A DNA stretch of 64,000 nt from positions 62,001 through 126,000 of the forward strand of contig NZ_JAFCLN010000015.1 of NCBI RefSeq assembly GCF_018129385.1. The letters are read 5' to 3'. Shown in pieces: positions 58,252 through 64,000 of the stretch. Numbering within the stretch: position 1 is the stretch's first letter; each line of letters starts with the position of its first letter. The stretch is from Bradyrhizobium lablabi. Its GTDB lineage: Bacteria; Pseudomonadota; Alphaproteobacteria; Rhizobiales; Xanthobacteraceae. Made by a program: the position numbers and the translations under genes. Under the pieces are notes generated by a model. That model did not search any database. It had not been told where the DNA came from and worked only from the letters and a program-made list of their open reading frames with translations.

Positions 58252-59262
58252 TCATCGCCCTCCGTTGCGCCGATTGAACAGGAGGCTGACGGCCCCCGAC
58301 AGGCCTTGCGGCAGGAACACGACCAGCAGGACCAGCACGCCGCCCATCACGAAGCGCCAGTATTGCGTCAGCGACATCACGAAATCCTGTAGCAGCACGA
58401 ACACCAGCGCGCCGATCGCGGGTCCCGCAAAGGTGCCGCTGCCGCCGAGCACCGCCATGAACACGAGATTGCCGGAATGGGTCCAGTATGCCAGTTCGGG
58501 ATCGGCGAGGCCCGTGGTGACGGCCAAAATCGTGCCGCCGATGCCGCCATAAACCGCCGAGATCACGAAGGCCGCAAGCCGCATGCGAAATATCTGCACG
58601 CCGACATAGGCGGCCTTGCCGGCGTTCTCGCGGATCGCCTTCAGATGCAGGCCGAACGGCGATTGCGTGATGCGCCACATCGCAAGGCCCAGCAGGGCGA
58701 ACAGCACCAGCGAGTAGTAGTAGAACGGCCCGGTCAGGAACGCGGTCTTGCCGCCGCGCCACTCCATGCCGAGCAGCAGCGGCCGCAGCACGCGCATGCC
58801 CTGATCGCCGCCGGTGACGGCGTAGAACTTGAACAGGAAGGAGTGGAACAGCATGCCGAACGCCAGCGTCAGCATGCCGAAGAAGATTCTTGTGTAGCGC
58901 ACGCACAGCAGGCCGGTGACGATCGAGACCAGACCTGAGCCCAGCGCAGCCGCCAGCAGCAGCAGCTCAAAGCTCTTCACGCCGAATTTCGAGGTCAGCG
59001 CCGCGGCCGTATAGGCGCCGATGCCGAGAAACATCGCATGGCCGAACGACAGCAATCCGGTCGTACCGAACAGCAGATTGAAACCCAATAGCGCGATGCC
59101 ATAGCCCATGAACGGCAGCATCAAGAGCAGCACATAGGGCGAGGCGACAAACGGCAGCAGCGCCATGATCGCAAGCAGGGCGAGCAGCACCCATAGCCCG
59201 CTGACCCGCGGCATCGCGCGCGGCACGGCAGGCGAAGCAATGTCGACCGACGGCATGCTCAC
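58252..59262 (-). CDS. Branched-chain-type ABC transporter permease (LivM)
   Basis: 336 residues with about nine membrane segments. GYGIALLGFNLLFGTTGLLS and FGHAMFLGIGAYTAA (about residues 55-88) are the LivM signature, and GYGG-type AVYGGIGGTILAVTTGLADP with VMAVLGGSGTFAGPAIGA-like loop contacts the ATPase. Overlaps LivH by 4 nt (ATGA). Confidence 0.94.
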   Translation of the reverse strand: MSMPSVDIASPAVPRAMPRVSGLWVLLALLAIMALLPFVASPYVLLLMLPFMGYGIALLGFNLLFGTTGLLSFGHAMFLGIGAYTAAALTSKFGVKSFELLLLAAALGSGLVSIVTGLLCVRYTRIFFGMLTLAFGMLFHSFLFKFYAVTGGDQGMRVLRPLLLGMEWRGGKTAFLTGPFYYYSLVLFALLGLAMWRITQSPFGLHLKAIRENAGKAAYVGVQIFRMRLAAFVISAVYGGIGGTILAVTTGLADPELAYWTHSGNLVFMAVLGGSGTFAGPAIGALVFVLLQDFVMSLTQYWRFVMGGVLVLLVVFLPQGLSGAVSLLFNRRNGGR

Positions 59263-60140
59263 GCGGTGGCCTTTCCAAACAAGCCGGCCGGCCGGACGAT
59301 CAGCACGAGCACCACCACCAGATAGACCGAGAGCATCTCCATCTCCGGCATCAGCGAGATCGACGCCGCGCGCATCAGGCCGACGATCAGCGCGCCGACG
59401 ATCGCCCCGCGCATGCTGCCGAGCCCGCCGATGACGACCACCGCAAAGGATTCCACGACCAGTTCGACCGCCATGTCGAGCGAGGCGGCGCCCGACGGCA
59501 CCACCAGCGCGCCGCCGACCGTGCCCAGCATGCAGCCGACGGTGAACACCAGCGCAAAAATCTTCGAGGCGTTGACGCCGAGCCCCTCGGCCATGTCGCG
59601 GTTCTCGGCGGTGGCGCGCACGATGCGCCCGGTCTTCGTCCGCTCCAGGAAGTATCCGAGCCCGACCGCGATGGCGATGCTGGCGGCAATCACCAGCAGA
59701 TTATAGGTCGGCACCCGCACGCCCAGCACGTTCGCGGTGCCGTAGACGAGATAGACGTTATCCATGGTGCGCGGCGTCGCGCCCCAGATATAGCGGAACA
59801 CGTCCTGAAACATCAGCAGGAAGCCGAAGGTGAGCAGCAGTTGATAGCTCTCGTCGCGCCGGTAGATCGTGCGCAGCACCCGCTCGATCGGCAGTCCGAC
59901 GAGGCCGATGGCAAGGCCCGCCAGGATCAGCACCGGAAAGAACAGCAGCGGCGGCAGGCCGAGCTTGAGCGCAAGGCCGACCGCCGTAATGCCGAAATAG
60001 GCGCCCAGCGCATAGAACGAGCCGCACGCCAGATTGACAAGCTTTTGCACGCCGAACACGAGCTGCAAGCCCGCGGCGACCAGGAACAGCACGGCGGCGT
60101 GGAACGTTCCGCCGAGGATGACGTCCACAAGCTCCGTCAT
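59259..60140 (-). CDS. Branched-chain-type ABC transporter permease (LivH)
   Basis: 293 residues. AGLQLVFGVQKLVNLACGSF (about residues 23-42) is the LivH start, followed by PIERVLRTIYRRDESYQLLL, the FERTKTGRIVRATAEN segment and VVIGGLGSMRGAIVGALIVG near the ATPase contact. Its gene starts 3 nt after the binding-protein stop. Confidence 0.94.
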   Translation of the reverse strand: MTELVDVILGGTFHAAVLFLVAAGLQLVFGVQKLVNLACGSFYALGAYFGITAVGLALKLGLPPLLFFPVLILAGLAIGLVGLPIERVLRTIYRRDESYQLLLTFGFLLMFQDVFRYIWGATPRTMDNVYLVYGTANVLGVRVPTYNLLVIAASIAIAVGLGYFLERTKTGRIVRATAENRDMAEGLGVNASKIFALVFTVGCMLGTVGGALVVPSGAASLDMAVELVVESFAVVVIGGLGSMRGAIVGALIVGLMRAASISLMPEMEMLSVYLVVVLVLIVRPAGLFGKATA

Positions 60141-60143
60141 GCC

Positions 60144-61418
60144 TCAGACCGGCATTTTGGCGGTCTTGATCCACTCCCAGAAATCCGCGCCGGGCGGCTT
60201 CTGAAGTTGCGAAGCCTCGAACACGTCGACCGAGGCCAGCGTCGGGAAATCGTACTTGTTGGTGTTGGTGGATGGGCCCTGGTAAAACACCTGCTCGGCG
60301 ATCTTGTCCTTGCGGAAGCGGCCCTTGCCGCCGAGGCTTTCCACCTCGAGGCCGGGGATCGCTTCGGCCACCTGCTCCTGGGTCGGCCATTTGCCGGCGG
60401 CCTTTTGCGCGGCCTCGACACCGGCCTTGTAGGTCGCCATCGCGAAATAGGCACGGTCGGCTTCCCAGTGCGGCGCTTCCTTGTACTTGTCCATGTAGTC
60501 CTGCACGAAGGCCTTCTGTAGCGGCGAGGCCTGCGGAAGGTCGAAGTACAGCGTGTTGTGGCCGAAGATGATGCCTTCCGGCGTAAATTCCTTCTTGAGC
60601 TGGTTGATCTGCCAGCCGGCCGCCGGCAGCACCATCTTGACGCCGTCGAACAGGCCTGCGGCGTGTCCCTGCTTCATGAACACAGGCAGGTCGGCGAACA
60701 GCATAGAGGAGAAGATCAGGTCGGGCTTGGCCGCCTTCAGCGCGGCGATGTGCGAGGTCAGGTCCATGGTGCCGACCTTCGGCCATTGCTCGGCGACGTA
60801 TTCCGCCTCGATGCCGTAGCGCGTCAGGATTTGCCGGAACGCTTCCCAATTATTGCGGCCGTAGGAATAGTCCGGGTTGATGCCGGCCACGCGCTTGAAC
60901 TTGCCCTTGAAGTGCTTGACCGCCAGCAGCGATCCCATCACCGCTTCGCATTCATTGTCGGTGGAGCGGAACACGTATTTCGGATTGGGCAGCATTTCCT
61001 TGACGCCGTCCTGCGTGGTGCCGTCCCACATCACCACAAGCGCCTGCTCCTCCTCGGCCACCGGCGCGACACCGAGGCTGACGCCGGTCGAGATCAGGCC
61101 CTGAATGGCATCGACCTTCTCTTGCAGGATCAAACGCCGGAGCCGCTCGATCGTGTCCTTTGGATTGGTTTCTTCCTCGATCACCAGATCGATCTTGCGC
61201 CCGGCAATGCCGCTGTCCTTGTTCAGGCGTTCCACCGCCCACTGCACCGCGCGGATGCCGCACTCGCCGGCGGTTCCGGCGGCGCCCGATCGCGGTGCGA
61301 TGATGCCGATCCGAAGCGGCTTGTTCTGCGCCAGTGCCGGCGCAAAGATCCCCGGCGCGGCGGCGGCCAGAATTCCGGTTCCTGCCAGCTTGGAAAAGTC
61401 GCGGCGCGTCAGCTTCAT
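60144..61418 (-). CDS. Branched-chain-type ABC transporter substrate-binding protein (LivK-like)
   Basis: 424 residues from the ATG at 61418 (CGGGAGGGATTTCC upstream). Twin-arginine signal (TRRDFSKLAGTGILAAAAP, cut near ALAQN). Mature start LRIGIIAPRSGAAGTAGECG, then GINPDYSYGRNNWEAF and VLPAAGWQINQLKKEFTPEG. The family also includes amide-, urea- and aromatic-acid-binding proteins. First gene of the operon SBP, LivH, LivM, LivG, LivF, DUF6166-like, alcohol dehydrogenase. Ligand unknown. Confidence 0.94.
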   Translation of the reverse strand: MKLTRRDFSKLAGTGILAAAAPGIFAPALAQNKPLRIGIIAPRSGAAGTAGECGIRAVQWAVERLNKDSGIAGRKIDLVIEEETNPKDTIERLRRLILQEKVDAIQGLISTGVSLGVAPVAEEEQALVVMWDGTTQDGVKEMLPNPKYVFRSTDNECEAVMGSLLAVKHFKGKFKRVAGINPDYSYGRNNWEAFRQILTRYGIEAEYVAEQWPKVGTMDLTSHIAALKAAKPDLIFSSMLFADLPVFMKQGHAAGLFDGVKMVLPAAGWQINQLKKEFTPEGIIFGHNTLYFDLPQASPLQKAFVQDYMDKYKEAPHWEADRAYFAMATYKAGVEAAQKAAGKWPTQEQVAEAIPGLEVESLGGKGRFRKDKIAEQVFYQGPSTNTNKYDFPTLASVDVFEASQLQKPPGADFWEWIKTAKMPV

Positions 61419-61475
61419 GGAAATCCCTCCCGAGGGTAGCGGCGCGTCTATCGCGCGCCTGTTGCCATACCATAA

Positions 61476-61483
61476 ATATATCA
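61476..61483 (-). promoter_or_regulatory. TGATATAT site before the Liv operon
   Basis: TGATATAT on the minus strand, 58 bp before the binding-protein ATG. Half of the palindrome at 61554-61563 and similar to the GATATATG repeats before the GntR gene. Candidate regulator half-site or part of a -10 region. Confidence 0.4.
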
Positions 61484-61553
61484 GCGACATTGCATCAAGC
61501 GATTTTTCGGGGAAACGCGGCAAAACAGCGCCATTGCCCGGCTAATAGATTGG

Positions 61554-61563
61554 TGATATATCA
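61554..61563. promoter_or_regulatory. TGATATATCA palindrome before the hydroxylase gene
   Basis: A perfect 10-bp palindrome 45 bp before the ATG at 61608, in the divergent promoter region shared with the Liv operon. Candidate operator for the GntR regulator at 54481. Confidence 0.45.
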
Positions 61564-61607
61564 GACGCGAACGACGGGAATTGCAGGCATAGCGACGGAG
61601 GCGAGCG

Positions 61608-62411
61608 ATGGAACTGACATCAAGCCCGATGACCGAGCGGCAGCGCAATTACCGGGCAAATTACCGATATCGCATCGCCGGCTGGTACAATGGCTGGGTG
61701 CATGTCTTCGTCATCTATGTGATCGGATTCACGGCGCTGTCGGTCTATTTCGCCAACATCAGCAATCTGCGCTGGTGGGAATTGCTGATCGTGCCGGTGA
61801 CGTTCCTGTTCGCCAATTTCTTCGAGTGGTGGATCCACCGCTACGTCATGCACCGGCCGTCGCAGATCAAGGCGTTCCGGGCGATCTACAACCGCCACAC
61901 CCTGATGCATCACCAGTTCTTCACCGAGCAGGAGATGCGCTTTGCCGACCATCACGACTGGCGCGTGACGTTCTTTCCGCCCTACGCGCTGGTGACATTC
62001 ACGATGATGTCGATCCCGCCGGCGCTGGTGCTCGGCTTTCTGGTCTCGCCCAATGTCGGCTGGCTGCTGATCGCGACGACGACGTCGATGTACCTGATCT
62101 ACGAGTTCATGCACTTCTGCTGCCATGTCGACGAGGGCTGGTTCGTCCGCAACGCTCCCTTCGTCAACACGATCCGCCGCCACCATACCGCCCATCACAA
62201 CCAGTCGATCATGATGGAGCGCAACATGAACCTGACCTTCCCGGTCATGGACTGGGTGTTCGGCACCTCCGACCTGAACCGCGGCCTGCTCGGTCATCTC
62301 TTCAACGGCTATGACACCCGCTACGTGAAGACCGACATGCGCAAGACTTCGCGCACGCCGAAGCCGGCCATGACGTCGCCGCCGACGGGATATGCGACGC
62401 CGGCCGAATAG
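61608..62411 (+). CDS. Fatty acid hydroxylase/sterol desaturase superfamily membrane protein
   Basis: 267 residues with GACGGAGGCGAGCG before the ATG. Di-iron His clusters in the usual order: HRYVMH (HxxxxH, about residues 78-83), HTLMHHQF (about 98-105), and C-terminal HHTAHHN (about 193-199), interleaved with about four membrane segments (VHVFVIYVIGFTALSVYF and others). The family inserts hydroxyls or double bonds in lipids, sterols or carotenoids using O2. Divergent from the Liv operon with possible shared control. Substrate unknown. Confidence 0.88.
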   Translation: MELTSSPMTERQRNYRANYRYRIAGWYNGWVHVFVIYVIGFTALSVYFANISNLRWWELLIVPVTFLFANFFEWWIHRYVMHRPSQIKAFRAIYNRHTLMHHQFFTEQEMRFADHHDWRVTFFPPYALVTFTMMSIPPALVLGFLVSPNVGWLLIATTTSMYLIYEFMHFCCHVDEGWFVRNAPFVNTIRRHHTAHHNQSIMMERNMNLTFPVMDWVFGTSDLNRGLLGHLFNGYDTRYVKTDMRKTSRTPKPAMTSPPTGYATPAE

Positions 62412-62436
62412 GCCTCGTGCTTCGAAGGGCAAGGCG

Positions 62437-62835
62437 ATGGACGCCATCGAGCCGAACTGGGTTTCCTCGCTGTATTTCGCCGTCTTTGCGACCGGTTGCG
62501 CGCTGGCCTTCCTGATCCTGGCCGGGATGTTTCCGCTGCGCGCGCGGCCTGACACGGCAAGATCGAGCCTCGCCGCGCTGCTGGTGGCGGGCAATGCGGT
62601 GCTGCTGGTCCTGCTGCTGACCGGGACCGGTTTTTTCGGCTACACCGAGCTCCGATGGAGCACGCTGATCGTCGTTGGTGGTCTTGTGGTGCTGTTCGCG
62701 CCTGGCCTGTTCGAGGCCCTGCCTGCATCGCTGCGCGATGGCCGCACGGGACTGCTCGTGCTCGCTGGCGTGCAGGCGATCGCCCTCGCGGTGCTCGCGA
62801 AGGTCGGTGGTCTTTCATGGGTCGCCATGTCGTAA
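62437..62835 (+). CDS. Small integral membrane protein, hypothetical
   Basis: 132 residues from the ATG at 62437 (AAGGGCAAGGCG upstream). Four membrane segments: LYFAVFATGCALAFLILAGM, LAALLVAGNAVLLVLLLTG, LIVVGGLVVLFAPGLFEAL and LVLAGVQAIALAVLAKVGG. Lies 25 nt after the hydroxylase stop, so probably co-transcribed with it; a partner or quinone-level electron donor role is only a guess. Confidence 0.7.
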   Translation: MDAIEPNWVSSLYFAVFATGCALAFLILAGMFPLRARPDTARSSLAALLVAGNAVLLVLLLTGTGFFGYTELRWSTLIVVGGLVVLFAPGLFEALPASLRDGRTGLLVLAGVQAIALAVLAKVGGLSWVAMS

Positions 62836-62850
62836 TCGGGAGATCGAGCC

Positions 62851-63057
62851 ATGCCTGTCAGAATCAAACTCGCACTGTCGCTGGTCGTCGTCCTGGTGAC
62901 GGCGATTGCCGCCTATTGGCAGAACACGCTCGGCCACGACCGCATCCAGTATGTGGTCGCCTTCCTCGGCGCCTTCATGATCTTTGCGATGTGGCTGTTC
63001 CCCGAGGTCAAGCGCGAGGAATCCGCTGGCGGGCTGCGGCGGGATACTGTGCGCTAG
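62851..63057 (+). CDS. Small membrane protein, hypothetical
   Basis: 68 residues with a start context CGGGAGATCGAGCC. Two membrane segments (LALSLVVVLVTAIAAYW and YVVAFLGAFMIFAMWLFPEV) and a short basic tail. Starts 15 nt after the previous stop, so third gene of the hydroxylase run. I recognise no family. Confidence 0.65.
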   Translation: MPVRIKLALSLVVVLVTAIAAYWQNTLGHDRIQYVVAFLGAFMIFAMWLFPEVKREESAGGLRRDTVR

Positions 63058-63260
63058 GCTTTGCTGGCGGAGCCGTTTCAGAATCCTTGGCGGGCTTTCG
63101 AATGCCCGGCATGATCGTGGGGAAGCCGAGACCCGCACCGGCCGCGGGTCATGGCGCGATTTGTTCTGTCTTTCGAAGGTCGAGGCAATGCGGCAGAAAA
63201 TTTAAGACGTTCCAGCGTCCGTAAGATAGGCTCCCGCGCATTCGGCAGTGGAGCGCGAAC

Positions 63261-64000
63261 ATGAGCGTGAAAGCCGCTTTCTTCGACCTGAGCGACGAGC
63301 CCGGCATCCTGAGAACATCCATCGCCGTCACGCTCTTCGTAGCATCACTGGGAATCGGCTTTGGCCTTGCTTCGGGCTCGTTTTCCATTGTGTTCGACGG
63401 CGTTTTTTCGCTGATCGATGCGAGCGTGAGTCTCTTGTCGCTCCTCGTCGTGAATCTCATCGCCTCCTATGCGACGTCGGAGCAGCTTTCCCGCAAGCTT
63501 CGGGAGCGCTTCTCCATGGGATTCTGGCATCTGGAGCCCATGGTGCTGGCGGTGAAGGGCACGCTGCTGATCGGGCTCTCCCTCTACGCGCTCGTCAATG
63601 CCGTCGGCAGTCTGCTGAGAGGCGGACGCGACCTGGAATTCGGCCTGGCGATCGTCTACGCGGTCGTGACCGTGGTTGTCTGCGCGGCGACGGCTTTCGT
63701 TGAGGTCCGTGCCAACCGCCGGATCGGCTCGGACTTCGTCCGGCTCGATATCAAGGGCTGGATCATGTCCGTCGGGATCACCGCCGCCCTCCTGATCGCC
63801 TTCTGCCTCGGCTATGCGGTTCAGGGCACCTCATGGCAGTGGATCTCACCCTATATCGATCCGGCCATTCTTGCGATCGTGTGCGCGATCATCATCCCGC
63901 TGCCGATATCGGACGTCAGGCAAGCCTTTTCGGATATCTTCCTTGTTACCCCGGCGGATCTTAAACAGCATGTCGACTCCGCCGCGCGGGCCTTTGTGGC
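63261..64000 (+). CDS. Cation diffusion facilitator-like transporter, C-terminus cut by window edge
   Basis: About 246 residues visible. Membrane segments: LRTSIAVTLFVASLGIGFGL, IVFDGVFSLIDASVSLLSLL, WHLEPMVLAVKGTLLIGLSL, AIVYAVVTVVVCAATAFVEV and IMSVGITAALLIAFCLGYA. FDGVFSLIDAS in TM2 fits the CDF metal-site pattern with Asp ligands, and the second site region (VRLDIKGWIMS) keeps one Asp. The C-terminal cytoplasmic domain begins at DPAILAIVCAIIIPLPISD and runs off the end. CDF proteins export Zn, Fe or Mn; here the usual His is missing, so the metal is uncertain. Confidence 0.8.
   Translation, partial: MSVKAAFFDLSDEPGILRTSIAVTLFVASLGIGFGLASGSFSIVFDGVFSLIDASVSLLSLLVVNLIASYATSEQLSRKLRERFSMGFWHLEPMVLAVKGTLLIGLSLYALVNAVGSLLRGGRDLEFGLAIVYAVVTVVVCAATAFVEVRANRRIGSDFVRLDIKGWIMSVGITAALLIAFCLGYAVQGTSWQWISPYIDPAILAIVCAIIIPLPISDVRQAFSDIFLVTPADLKQHVDSAARAFV

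Overview
High-GC alphaproteobacterial chromosome, most likely Bradyrhizobium or a close relative. The inference rests on the large stock of solute-binding-protein genes (TRAP, Tct/Bug, Liv and Ssu types), the CoA-linked aromatic and acyl-CoA catabolism, and many short intergenic palindromic repeats of the kind scattered through Bradyrhizobium genomes. There is no phage, transposase, CRISPR array or rRNA. One tRNA is present, tRNA-Arg(CCU). Both ends cut genes: an RND pump on the left and a CDF-type cation transporter on the right.

Layout. 1-3.1 kb: RND efflux pump and its adaptor. 3.3-4.8 kb: small secreted proteins, two of them built from a Cys-rich repeat. 4.9-11.3 kb: an aromatic catabolic block. 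A flavin monooxygenase and an aryl-CoA ligase read one way. Maleylpyruvate isomerase, a MarR regulator and a 3-hydroxybenzoate 6-hydroxylase-like enzyme read the other, divergent from gentisate 1,2-dioxygenase. The same imperfect 18-bp palindrome lies in front of both transcription units, so the block looks like one MarR-controlled regulon converging on gentisate. 11.4-16.1 kb: a minus-strand run of antitoxin, ParE-like toxin, FAD oxidoreductase and a sulfonate/nitrate-type ABC transporter, with the toxin stop overlapping the oxidoreductase start.

16.2-24.9 kb: enoyl-CoA hydratase, ketopantoate-reductase-like protein, IclR regulator, and a four-gene operon (PhyH dioxygenase, acetoacetate-decarboxylase-like protein, ABC binding protein, SDR) behind a strong AT-rich inverted repeat. 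24.9-36.3 kb: tRNA-Arg, EAL phosphodiesterase, CHRD protein, a complete TRAP transporter, a Bug/TctC binding protein and small envelope proteins. 36.6-42.7 kb: paired acyl-CoA dehydrogenases, two enoyl-CoA hydratases, a VOC protein and a second orphan ABC binding protein. 42.9-51.3 kb: a MocR regulator divergent from an oxidoreductase, then an isoquinoline-oxidoreductase-like molybdoenzyme (two subunits), a cytochrome P460-like protein, small proteins and an MFS exporter; part of this block looks less GC-rich than its surroundings. 51.4-63 kb: VOC protein, SNase-like protein, M48 lipoprotein protease, a GntR regulator, and a complete branched-chain-type (Liv) ABC operon with a Zn alcohol dehydrogenase and a DUF6166-like protein, divergent from a fatty-acid/sterol hydroxylase.

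Two window-wide observations stand out. CTGCAG is strongly depleted: I found only three copies, while CTACAG/CTGTAG is common. The hexamer ATATAT, which I noticed nowhere else, occurs only in promoter regions: those of the PhyH operon, the GntR gene and the Liv operon/hydroxylase pair.
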